DNA of 55,003 nucleotides from the NCBI GenBank assembly GCA_015657535.1, contig JADHZB010000344.1, positions 1 to 55,003 of the forward strand, written 5' to 3'. Source of the stretch: Nephromyces sp. MM_2019. Lineage: Eukaryota > Apicomplexa > Aconoidasida > Nephromycida. Positions 34,848-48,293 of this stretch are shown piece by piece; the stretch's first letter is position 1; each line of letters begins with the position of its first letter. The notes under the pieces were generated by a model. The model saw only the letters and a list, made by a program, of their open reading frames with translations. It was not told where the DNA came from and searched no databases. The position numbers and the translations under genes were made by a program.

Positions 34848-35615
34848 TCACCTGAATGCCCACCATAGAGAAAATAGTGACAAAAATAGGATTGTACAAA
34901 ATGTTATAATGGTATTTCTATTCTTGAACCAAGTGATTTTCTTGAAAATAGTGCCAACATCTTTGCTAAGTGTTAATAATTTGTTTAATTTGCTTGAGGT
35001 ATTACCTAAGCGCTTGTTTTGCTGGTTCAATGCATGTAAATTCTGGGAGCCTTGCTCGAGTAAATTGTTCACTGAAGTTATGGCTGAAAAGGTAGATTGG
35101 CGTTCTTCCATAAGAGTTTGTTGCTCTTCCGTTGGAAGATTATTCATAGGGATAATGATTGAACGTTGCTTCAATGCAGAAAGCTCGCGCAACTGGCGTT
35201 GTATCTCCTGAGACAGCCCTGAAAATATAGTTTTGAAACGAGTGATATGGGCTAGCTGAGAAGTAACTAGTTGAGTGGATTGTAGGTGTTTAAGTATTTC
35301 ATTTGAATTAGAAATCATTTGTTGCGAATGTCGGATGTTGTACTCGATAGATGAAATTATCTGTTCGTTAGGAAGAGCAGTAGATCTTGAAGTTAAGTTT
35401 CCGGTACTCTTAGAGCTAGAGTTAAATATCATAGGACTGTCGATAGTTTTGTTTTGTTGGATCGATGAATTGCTTTCTGATATCAACCTCTCTACCTTTC
35501 TTTGAAGCTGTCTTAATGTTTTTAGCTGATGATCCCATTGAGGATCCGTTGACTGAAAATCATGAAACTCCTCCGACCTAATCGGAGTGTATTCGATATG
35601 GGTTGACCTATGCAT
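34848..35615 (-). CDS. GOS1: Qb-SNARE of the GOS1/GOSR1 type, single exon
   Basis: One uninterrupted frame of 255 residues from ATG 35615 to the stop at 34848. Near the start WDHQLKTLRQLQRKVERLI is an amphipathic helix like the N-terminus of GOS28. A middle segment, AHITRFKTIFSGLSQEIQR, resembles the family HRDIL..Y..EF region. The SNARE motif runs from about residue 175 to 235 (LMEERQSTF ... NLLEQGSQNL ... ALNQQNKRLGNTSSKLNKLL), with a Gln at the expected ionic layer. It ends in a single hydrophobic anchor (ITFCTILFLSLFSLWW) and a two-residue tail, a tail-anchored topology. Such proteins fuse vesicles within and to the early Golgi. Membrin/GOSR2 is the alternative; the N-terminal helix favours GOS1. 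It is unusual among its neighbours in lacking introns. Confidence 0.85.
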   Translation of the reverse strand: MHRSTHIEYTPIRSEEFHDFQSTDPQWDHQLKTLRQLQRKVERLISESNSSIQQNKTIDSPMIFNSSSKSTGNLTSRSTALPNEQIISSIEYNIRHSQQMISNSNEILKHLQSTQLVTSQLAHITRFKTIFSGLSQEIQRQLRELSALKQRSIIIPMNNLPTEEQQTLMEERQSTFSAITSVNNLLEQGSQNLHALNQQNKRLGNTSSKLNKLLTLSKDVGTIFKKITWFKNRNTIITFCTILFLSLFSLWWAFR

Positions 35616-37813
35616 TAGATAGGAAATTTCATTTGTAAGCTGAAGACTAATTCAAAAGTGATGATCTGAATAAACAATAATGAAAATTTATATAAACAAG
35701 TATATTACTTATAATGTGGAATACATCAAAGTATGTATTTTAATGATTATGCTTAATAAGAATTTTACCCTACTTCATATATACTTTTGCATTTTAAGTG
35801 AAATACATAAATTTTGCAGCTCGATAAACTGTTATTTTTTTTTTTAGTGTCTGTAACTTAAACTTGAAATTTTTACTACTGGTTCCTGTTTGCAAAATGG
35901 GGGCTTTTTAAAGTAGCCCAACAGTTTAAGATGATACTTGAAAGGAGAGCTTCAAATTCATAAGCACTGCGAAGCTAGGTATAGGCTAGCTATAATAACT
36001 TAATAATGAAATTGAATACCTATGATCGTATATCTATGTACACTCACTCACATGTGCATGTTATTCACATTGTCGTTATGATTACCACTCAACTTACAAC
36101 CTTATGAATTGAGGTGTTTTTATTATAAATATATATTTAGTGAGATCGGCTAGCTTCACAGAAATTGAAAGCTTGTGTGAGAAAAGATGTCTATGATCAC
36201 AAAAATTCTGTCCAAAGTTTTGAATCAATTCCAAATTACTAGGAGTCTGTAAAGTAATACCTCTTAAATTAAAACAAAAACTTTTAGTCAAAAGATGCCA
36301 AATTATGTTTTTTTAATGCAACATAATTCCAGTATAGCTATTCTTTTTTTAAAATTAGTTTCAAAATCGTTCAGGCAAGATTAGATTAGCATATGTAACT
36401 TATACACAGCATCGGAAACAAAGAGAATGTTACATAAACTATCTTTTAACAACCCAAAGAATTTTATCATCAAAGTGTTTGTAATTTGAGTTGCCTGCAA
36501 TCTTACATGGCATATTTCAAGCATGATATTTTTGTTTAAATGGGTAAAGCTAAAGTTTCCAATTCTTAGATCTTGGCTATTATATTGTTGTGTATTGAAA
36601 TTTTATTTCCATAAATATATGAGGTGGTGGTAAAGCTTTTATTAAAGATTTGAATAGACACCTTTCAGCTTAACTATTTATATAATTTATTTATGTTGGA
36701 GCACAATTCAAATTGTATTCGAAATTAACTCAAGAAATTCATTTATACCAATGAATTTTTATCAGACTTTAGCTATTTTTGACTTGAATTTGTTGTTTAC
36801 TCACTGGGAGATTTAAAAGGCCCAAACTGGCAGCTATTTTGGGATGATTTGTACAAAGGGTAGAGGGAAATCAAACTTATTTCTAATAATAAAACAAAGC
36901 ATCTCATTTATATAGGGATTATTGATTCAAGTGTATATATATGCGTTACGTTAAGCAAACTTATCACATATATAAAGACTGGCAATACCTTTCCAGGAAA
37001 TAGAATTAGTGATGATTTTATATTCAATACACAAATCATATTTTAGTCAGTCATTCAATTCAAGTTGAGATAGAGCCAAGCAGCAAAGTCGAATTAAAAT
37101 CAATCGTTAATTACAACTCTCAAGCAAAGTTTATATGTGCTAGAAAAATATGCTTATGTAATAAAAATTTTATATATTAAGTCACATATATGTTGAACTA
37201 TGCTGTCTAAATTGTATCATAAAATCCTGAATTTTTTATCAAATATTATAATTAAAAAGCCTAATAGCTGACACACTTTAGTATCCTAAGCAAAAAACTT
37301 TAAGATTTAAAATGAAACATAATTTCTTGTTAATTTTCTTTAGCTTGCTATGATTTTTAATAAAATTATTTATAACTGAAATACTAGTATAGTATCAAAA
37401 GTTCTCAAATTCTTGAGTAATCTTTTGATACAAATATTTCTGTTAAGCTTAAAGCACAATAATTTTGTTAGTAGGTATGTTATTATTTCTTACCTTAAAG
37501 GTTACATGAATTAAAGCGAATATATACTTTTGTTAAATCAGCAAAACCTTTTATTTACCACAGAATATATCCATAACTAATAATTTTTTGCAGATTTTCA
37601 ACCCATCTTGAATAGCAGCCAAACCTAGGACTCGTGAGTTAAAGTTTCTAAGCCTAGCTCAGCATCAGTCCAATAAATTGGCTTGTATCAAGAGATAAGT
37701 AAGATAAAGAAATTTATTAGCTTAATATAATAACGCAATAAAATGAAAAGTGTAACTTAGGTGATGCTTATGAACCGCTATCACTATAGGAATTGGTAGC
37801 TAATCCTAGTAAG
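35616..37813. promoter_or_regulatory. Divergent intergenic region, no gene
   Basis: About 2.2 kb between the minus-strand SNARE gene and the plus-strand PH-domain gene; both promoters should lie here. It is AT-rich without coding signal. A 65-codon minus frame at 36094-36291 is not convincing. Confidence 0.45.
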
Positions 37814-40800
37814 ATGTCGAGTTCGATTTTTCCTACTAAGGATACTTTGAAAGGAGTGGTTAATCAATCTCAAGAACATGGATCTAGTGAGATTCCTGAC
37901 TCACTTACATCACAAGACTCGCCGATATTCCTCTCACCTCTTGGTTCACCTAGGCTGGACTACGAGGCTTTATCATCAAAAGATTCCGAAATAAATGATT
38001 GTTTATCGTTTTCATTTGATAAAAAAAAAAGTGTGTCAAGTGGTTTCGAAACATCAACTAGTGAAGTTTTGGAAAAAAGTGCAAAAGGGCCTATACCGAC
38101 TTATTACTTGGCGAAAATCCACTCAAGAAGCTTAAAGAACGATTTAGGAAATCTCTCTGAGGAACTAGATCTAAACGTATCAGATAAGGAAACTGACTCA
38201 AGGAATTCCTATAAGCATTGCCCTTACGTTGAAACGCAAATGCAAGAATTATTTACCAATGTTGATAATCAAAGCCTCAATAGCTATTCGAATAAGGACT
38301 TCTTGGATGAGGGGAAAGACCCTAAATGCCATGAAGTAGTAGTTCCAAATATGTTTGAAGAGCAGACTTATGAAATTTCATCTATAAAAAGCTTCAAGCC
38401 AAACATAACTAGTTATGAAAGTATTTCTGGGATGCTTTATTTTTCTGAAGAAGATATAAGTAAGAGCTGTGAGCTGATTTCTGGAATGACTACATAATAA
38501 AGATGTGTAGAAAAAAAGCTTAGCTTAATTATAATGCACTTCAGCTTAGAAATATTTTTAAATAAAACGAATCTGATTTGTTAAGCTTGAAAGAAATCTC
38601 ATTGATTTCAAACTGAGTCAATCCTTAATTTTACTAGGAAAATTAATTAGAAAAAGGATAAAGATCTTCTTAGAAAAAACAATTATTAGTCACTCAAAAG
38701 ATATCAGCTTTATTAATATTAATCACATCAGTAAACTTTAATTTTAAGGGTTCCCTATATATCAGAATGCTTTGAAGAAATAGGAAAAAAAAATGCTAGC
38801 AATAAACATTCTTCACTAAAATACCTTGACAAGCAAAATCAACAAAATCCGAACAATCTACGAAACTTAGAATGGTTGATAAATATCCAATCTAGCTTAA
38901 AATCCGATTTTACAATGGAAAAAGATAATAAAAACCTAGCACATGATGATTGCTCTATTTTTGATACAACTTCCACTTCTAGTGGGTCTGATCTCACATA
39001 CTCATTGGATTTGTTACACTTGGTAAATAACCCAGACCTAAGGATCCATTGGGAAAAAAATGAGCAATTTGAGGCTGCACCAATTAGAGAAATTGCACAA
39101 GTTGACTCTAGTAAATTAACTAATTTTGAGAAACATTGCATATGGATACACTACAAGGTAACAAAACTTTCTAGTTGAATGGATTCCTACATGTACATAT
39201 TTATACACAGTTATTTAATTAACGGTTAGTTTAGTTATATGATTAAGCAGCAGCTGAAATGTTTTAGGCTTTAGGTTTTCAGAACAACTTAAACTAATGT
39301 ATTAAAGAGTAGATAGGCTCAGTTTAATTTGTAATTATGTATTAAACTATATCAATATCAAGTAATGCTGCACAAATAGTTTTCGAATGTATCAGGGTAC
39401 ATAAAACAAATGTCGGAAATTTTTCAAAGCACATAATGTTGAGATACATATCAGCATCTGAAGTATTTTGTATAGTTATTTAGTAGTAGTAAGAATTATT
39501 CTTAGACAAATCTTTATATTGACACATTTTGTCTCAATACTAAGTCTCAATTAGATTAAAATTGACTTAAGAGCATGTTTGATTGGTTTATTATACACCA
39601 ATTCAAAATTCCTTGGTTATATAAGCTAAATAAAATACATTTCCTGACCTCCTGTTTAACCAAATAGACATGTTATTTCATATTAATTGCTGTAAATTTT
39701 GCTCAATCAAGGATGCACCAACGCGTGTAAGCTGGGTGGAAGGTAATTGCGAATCTGATATAAGAGAATCTATACTCTCTGCCTGTGACTGTATCATCGA
39801 CTCTGGATTTACACTCTCTGAGATGTTTTTTATTAATGAAAAGTAACTTATACACTTTGCACTTCGCATTGTCTTTTATCAATTATAGATATTTATGTAT
39901 AAATATGACCTCATTTAGATTTTGAAATCTAAGTTAAATACAATTTATAATCTTGCAATGATAATATTTTTAAAAAGTGGATTTGCTCATATTATATAAT
40001 TTATTTATATTTGTTTTAAATCTCACACAATTCATTTTACCTATAAATACGCTTTATTCAATACAAGGTCATAGGCCTTTTATTTTATGTTTATTCTTGA
40101 TTTAGTATATACTTACACTTTATTAGCTATATGAAACAATCCATTTAATCCACACACGTACTTGTATACACATAGTTTGGAGTGACTTACAAAGCCTGAT
40201 TTCAGCTAGTAAAAGTTGCATTTTATTTATCAACCCTTAATTCATAGTCCGATTAAACACATATAAGCTATTTTACATAAACTAACAAATAAAATAAGCT
40301 ATTTTATTCATATACACACCTTGTTATACTTTAATTTAGGAGGAATAAGAACTTTCCTTCGACGAAATGGATTAATATTGATGGAATCAAGTATTCATTT
40401 ATACTAGGCAGGTGATAAAAAATTTAAACTTGAAGTAAACACGCACACATTAATTAAGATTCAAAAGCATTATAATATATACCAAAAGTTAATGAATGAA
40501 CTTAATGCTTGTGCTAGAATTTTCACTAGTTAAGTTAGATATCTAAATAAATAAGATTCATACATTTACGTGTGATTTGACTAGTATGACTGGTCTTACA
40601 AACACCCACATTAGTTTTTAATGGGTTTATAATGTGATATACTTCTAAGCTAGATAATATGCATATAGCAAACATATGTTTATAATAGAGCTTAGAGCAC
40701 AATACACCTGTAAGCTAAATCGCGTACGTATAAAGGCAAACATGTATATTAGATATACACGCATAGCATATTAAGATACTTAACAGTTGAATATACATCG

Positions 40801-41754
40801 AATTAAAGATAATTTGATGAAATTTAATTTTTCTGGGTATGATAAATGAAGGAGGATTGAATTTGAAGAATTTCATTTACTAAAAAATGGTCGGAGTTTT
40901 CTTTTGGAAGCTGGGCCAGAACGTTATGACCTAGTCAATCTTATAGGTATGTAAAATGTTTGCATAGCTTATGTGTGAGCTATATATAATACACAAATTA
41001 CTTAAATATATATGACTATTTATGGAGTGAGATTTTCAATACTATTTTAGAATTTGGAATTTAATTAATTAGGCATTAATGATTGTTAAAGTCATTTTAT
41101 GTTCATAAAATGTATCAAGGACCTTTAATTATCATTCATTATCAATCACATATTAATATGTATAAATGTTATTCTATGCAACTTGACTATTTTGTGTGCG
41201 AATTTATTATTTATAAAGGTGACCGCTGGAATCGTTGGAAGGTCAAAGTTCATCCAATTTCACACGTCGAAGTTTTTGATGCACTATTAAACATGAGAAA
41301 AGGTGAATTATATACAATTTGGTATAATTTGTAATAGAATTTCCACAAAAAGTTTTAGGCACTACAAAGAATTTATTGTGTGATTTATGCATATAAATCC
41401 AATTATATTGATTGTTACATTATTTTTATGATTTAGAAATCAACTGATTTATGGTTTAGTTCACATACACAAGCTCAGCTATAATGGGTGTTACATTGCT
41501 TTATGATTTAGAAGCAGAAATTGTTGAAATTTTCCATCAATTTGTTTATATACAGGTTCAAATTTGATTAAACAAACTTCATTTAATTTCCCTCACACAC
41601 GCTACTTCCAACTTTCACGTGATTTTAAGAGAATCATTTGGTATACCTCTAGTAAAGATCGAAACAATTCACTAGGTAAGTATGCTTCTTGTATGTATAT
41701 TTTAAACTACATTTGATGTAGACAATTTATGTGTTTGAAAATCAATTTTTAAAA

Positions 41755-41794
<40 letters not shown>

Positions 41795-43888
41795 ATACAT
41801 GTAAATTCATACATGCGACATTATTACAAAGCTAATAGAACTATTTATTACATTAGATAGTCTGTTAGATAGTTTATAACAGTTGATAATTTTTTTAAAA
41901 GATTATAGCTCAAAATATTTAGGGAAATTTTGCAATAAGCACTAGAAAAATTACACACGCATTTGACAAGAATAGTTAGGAAGATAAGACTAGCTTTAAA
42001 AATGTGTGTATGGATACATATCTTCACATGAAAAGGATGTAGCACACTTACTCGCTTGGACGCACACATTACAATGAACTCTTATCATCCAACAATTAAG
42101 TAGATAGACAAATTTACACACATTTGCAACACACAATTTCATAATAGCACACATAAAAGATCTAGCAACTAAATGTAACACATATAAACTCTATATATTC
42201 TATATAGACACATCACCTAACAACTAAAAACTAGCTATATTTAATTAGTACCCACACTAAGATATGTGTGTGTGTAAACAGTAAAAATTAGAGATATTAA
42301 AGACTTGAAGCTTGGCCAGAAAACTGATGCCTTTAGACACTACCCAATCAACCGTTTCCGTCATCTGTCATTTTCTGTAAGTTTTGATACATACACAAAT
42401 ACATAAACACACAGCTACACATACTCGCACACATACTTAAACAAATACTTACACAAATACTTACACATAAGCACACACACACACACATACACACTTAAAG
42501 CATAGAATGAAACTAAACGAATAAAAGTACACCTACCCACACACACGACTCAATTTACAGTAAAACTATACCAATGAACACACACACACAAAAAAATAAT
42601 GAAACAATTCATATACAGACTACATATAGTGAAACTATAAACATAATTTACAATTAAGCACACAGAAATAGACATTGACACAATACTTACACACATATAT
42701 ACACAAAAGGAAATGTTTTCATATCAATAATTAACCCAACGAATACACCTTGAATGTGCTTCACACACAAATGCAAACTTACAAATATATAGCAATAATC
42801 CTTACACAAACATATATATAACAAAAGCCCAAAAAAGTCCAAATAAAATTGGAATAGATACACACTTAAATAAAATCGGATATATACATATCTATACAAA
42901 AGTGAAATAGATACATATATAAACAAAAACAAAAATACACACTCACAAAGATATGATCATACACACAAAAGGATGTTAACATACACACAAAAAGATTTAA
43001 ACATATTCACACAAAGATACAGACATACACACATAAAGACAAAACACAAACACAAAAACAAAATTACAGTTACCCAAACACTTTTAACACAAACACACAA
43101 TTTTAAACACTAATACATAAGCTAACTAGCTCAGTTGATTAGATAAACATATTAATATACACACATTTACACACACGCATATACACACACATATATATAG
43201 CCACACATCTTCACATACATTTATATACACATATCACACACATATATATAAACACATATCTTCACACACTTATATGCACACACATATATACACACAATAT
43301 ATACACACACATAACTATGTTTTTACATCAGATAATATATGGTGAAGATTCTGAAAGCTTAGATGTGACGTGCAAAGATGAATTAGAATTTGACAACTGG
43401 CTTATTGGGATCAAAGTAAGCTTTCTACACACACATTACAAGTCATATATTAATCATATGTACTTGTATACACACATATCTTTATGTACACACATATCTT
43501 TATACACACACATATCTCTATGCACACACATATTTTTATGCAAGTATATATAAGAATTCTTACTAACATGTATATGCTTTCACACATTTATTCACAAGTA
43601 TATATACTCGTATACACACATATATTTTCACACAAACATATATATTCAGGCACAATATCCAAACACATATATTCACACACATATATTCACACACATATTC
43701 ACACACTTATGTTTACACACATATATATACAGTTCCCACACATGTATCTACACTCATTTATGCACACATTTAGCCACCTGCACATACATAATCATATTCA
43801 TTTAGCCACACACATATATCCATACAATTTGAACCCAGCTCACATTACACAAACATACACACACATACACATACACACACACACAATC

Positions 43889-43920
<32 letters not shown>

Positions 43921-46900
43921 TCTACAGGCCCTTATATTTTTTTCAAAAGGCAAAGGAATATCTAAAAAGACACTACTTTCTCATTCAAAACGATTTCGGT
44001 AATTTTAAGTCTTTATAAGAATATAGACACTCTACACATTACACACACACTATACAAACACTATACGCATAAAATACACATTAAATACACACTACACACA
44101 CACTTTACACATATGAAAACACACAATACATACACACACTACATACACACTACGCACAATACTATACACAAACTACATATACACTACATACACACTACAT
44201 ACACACTACATACACACTACACATACACTACATACACACTACACATAACACTATACACATACTACATACATACTACATACACACTACACTCAACACTATA
44301 AACATACTACATACACATACACACTACATATACACTACATACACACAGCCTTGGTGTTACCCTGAATCTCATATAAACTTGTTATCTCACACACATCCTG
44401 ACACACTTAAGCGAACTCATATATATTCACACACACCATAACACTCTTGCCCACCCTCTTACACACATGGTTACAAAATTAAAAACACCCTTATACACAC
44501 CCTCACAGCATTCTCTCACACACGCTTGCGCACACAATTACACACACATGTGCACACACACTTGTACACTCGCTTATATATGCGCTTGAATATACGATTA
44601 CACACTTACACACACATTTCAAATGATACCTACTCATCCTTTTACACACCTCAACTTATACAGACACGGATATTTAATATAACTAAATATACACACACAT
44701 ATTTATCACATAGATTCACAAAGATATACATATACATCTTTTTTACACACACTAATATAACCGTGAGCAACATAAGAATTTATACATATATATATATTTT
44801 ACACACACTCCTATATTATTCATATATATATATATTTTACATACACTCCTATATTATTCACATATATATATATATATTTATATTTATATTACACACACAT
44901 TAGTGATGCCCTACGTGAAAACAACTCCTCTTTTGATTTTACAAAAACACCCATGGAAAATGAAATTTCGTCGATTTATGAATATAATTTACACACTATA
45001 GATTTCAACCAATTGAAAGAATTCCCACAGTAATTTATACACATAATTATGCACATTATTCTACACACATAATTATGCACACATTATTCTACACACATAA
45101 TTATGCACACATAATTATGCACACATTATTCTACACACATAATTATCTCTATATATAATACTTTTTATTGACATAAAAACTCTTTTTATTTTAAAATGGT
45201 TAAATATAGCTGCTATATCTACATACAGAACACCACACACACACTCACATACACTTATTAACACATTTGTAAAATATGCAAACACACTTACTTAAAAATA
45301 GCATGCACACATAAATACACACAAGTACACATAAACACACAACCTATATACTCTGACTACCCACATAACCTCACACACACACGTATATTATATTACACAC
45401 ACAAAAGCACACACATACATAGATATACACATCCAAACAATCATAAACACACACATAGACACACTCATACACACACACTGTAAACCTACCAACCTTTATA
45501 AATAAATTTTTATTTATAATTTCTTTGCAATACACAACATTACCTCATACATTTTTGAATTTATAATATAACTCTACATATATATTGATGTGTGTGTGAT
45601 TAGTAATAACACACATATATATATTGATGTGTGTGTATCTATTAATAATTGTATATAGGCAAATTGATGATATGGCAACACGTTTACAAACATTCTATGA
45701 TCAGGTATATACAATATATAAATTTTACACATTTTCTTAAGTAAATTGTATAAATAAATTTAGGCACGAAATATATACACACAAAACATTTATTAATTAT
45801 CCATAGCAAGTATTTCTTCCTACACACAAACCCTTAAACACTAAAATTGCTTAAAACATACACATTCAATCAACACATACAATAATCACTCTTTGAAACT
45901 GCCTATATGTGCACACACATTTTTACAAAATTAATTACACACACATTTCTATACCCATAATTTTATATTAAGCACACACCTTATTAGTATAATCACATTT
46001 ATAATTTCCCACTCATTTCTAAGGTTTCCAATTTTGATTCAACACTCGTACAATTTTTGGATGGTCCAATCAGTGAACCTATCAAATTTCCCCATCATGT
46101 AAATAAACATTCATACACACTCACACACTTGCACACACTTGCACACACTTGCACACACTTACACACACTTGCACACACTTGCACACACTTACACACACTT
46201 GCACACACTTGCACACACTTACACACACTTGCACACACTTGCACACACTCACACACTTGCACACACTTGCACACACTTACACACACTTACACACACTTGC
46301 ACACACTTGCACACACTTGCACACACTTACACACACTTGCACACACTTGCACACACTTGCACACACTTGCACACACTTACACACACTTGCACACACTTGC
46401 ACACGCTTGCACACACTTGCTCACACACTTGCACACACACTTATCCACACAGAAATACATATTTACACATTGCTACACACCCCTACACACCCTTACACAC
46501 ACCTACACGCATACTCAAGCATACTCATGATTATGTAACCTTTTATACATAAATAAATATTAAAATACTTAGACTACACATATATTAATCATTTTATCCA
46601 AATATTCCCCACCATCACACACACAAAATACCTACACACACACACAATATTACAATATATATATACACACACACAATATTACAATATATATATACACACA
46701 CACAATATTACAATATATATATATACACACACACAATATTACAATATATATACACACACACACAATATTACAATATATATATACACACACAATATAGATG
46801 CTAAAATATTCAAGTTTGGATGAGTTGGAAGATTTACCCCAACACGACCAATACACCGAACTATTTCAAATGGGCACATTTTACCGTGAAATATCTGCCC

Positions 46901-46930
46901 TACTTGATAACTGTAAATTCTATTGGGAAG

Positions 46931-46975
<45 letters not shown>

Positions 46976-47151
46976 TGTGTATGTGTGTGTGTGTATATGT
47001 GTGTGTGTATGTGTTTCTGTAACAGAAATTAAAGAAAGTTTAAGAGAGGAATTAGAACAAGAAAGTTTAAGCCCAGAATTAGCTGTAGCTATCACTTCTG
47101 TGTTGAGCCAAAAAATGAATAGGCATACACTCAATAATTTTTGGGTAACTT

Positions 47152-47185
<34 letters not shown>

Positions 47186-48104
47186 CCACAACACACACAC
47201 ACACACACACACACACANNNNNNNNNNNNNNNNNNNNNNNNNNNNNNNNNNNNNNNNNNNNNNNNNNNNNNNNNNNNNNNNNNNNNNNNNNNNNNNNNNN
47301 NNNNNNNNNNNNNNNNNNNNNNNNNNNNNNNNNNNNNNNNNNNNNNNNNNNNNNNNNNNNNNNNNNNNNNNNNNNNNNNNNNNNNNNNNNNNNNNNNNNN
47401 NNNNNNNNNNNNNNNNNNNNNNNNNNNNNNNNNNNNNNNNNNNNNNNNNNNNNNNNNNNNNNNNNNNNNNNNNNNNNNNNNNNNNNNNNNNNNNNNNNNN
47501 NNNACACACACACACACACACACACACACATCCACAACACACACACACATACACACACACACATTATTTAATTACACACTTTTTTTAAAGGCTAACACAG
47601 CGAATTTATTTGAATTTGGGTCGATTATTATGGAGAATGCTAGTCAAATGTTTAATAATTTATTGACAGATGATGAGTGGGATGAAGGAGAATTTTCTTA
47701 TCAACCAAGTTTAGAAATGGTGTGTGTGTGTGTGTGTTGTGGATGTGTGTGTGTGTGTGTGTTGTGGATGTGTGTGTGTGTGTGGATGTGTTGTGTGAAT
47801 ATATGTACTTGTGTGTGTACACACACCTATATATATCTATGTATGCTTGTATGCATGTGTGTGTGTGTGTGTGTAGAAAAAATTATATCAAGCATTACAT
47901 AAAACAAGTTGGCAAGCTGAAATTAGTATTGAAAATATGGAGGATATTTTCAGTCGTTTTAAAGCGTCAAAAAATCGCCTGTTTTGGACCATGGATGCAA
48001 TTAAATCAGTTACACAACACATTGGCACGGTTTGTGTGTATGTGTGTATGTATATGTGTGTGTGTGTGTATGTATCTATGTGTGTGTGTGAGTGTATGTG
48101 TGTA

Positions 48105-48173
<69 letters not shown>

Positions 48174-48228
48174 ATGTATGTGTGTGTGTGTGTGTGTGTA
48201 TATGTATGTGTGTGTGTGTGTATATGTA

Positions 48229-48293
<65 letters not shown>

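Noticed and set aside
35275..35505. Plus-strand frames opposite the SNARE gene (also 34822-35211)
   Set aside because: Antisense shadows of a well-supported SNARE coding sequence.
37793..37813. Start of the PH-domain protein at the TTG at 37793
   Set aside because: First ATG in frame is at 37814; TTG initiation is not expected in a eukaryotic nuclear gene.
39678..39869. 63-codon minus frame inside an intron of the PH gene
   Set aside because: Protein-like but isolated, antisense to an intron, with no partner exon; not enough to call a gene.
40000..43000. Chimeric contig (two organisms joined) as explanation of the composition change
   Set aside because: PH-domain exons continue in phase across the zone and the CA density rises gradually from about 40.1 kb; a simple join is unlikely, though long reads are needed for proof.
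46057..46552. Three overlapping plus-strand frames of 129-157 codons rich in His, Thr, Leu
   Set aside because: They are the three readings of a 10-base (TTGCACACAC)n array inside an intron; no real protein.
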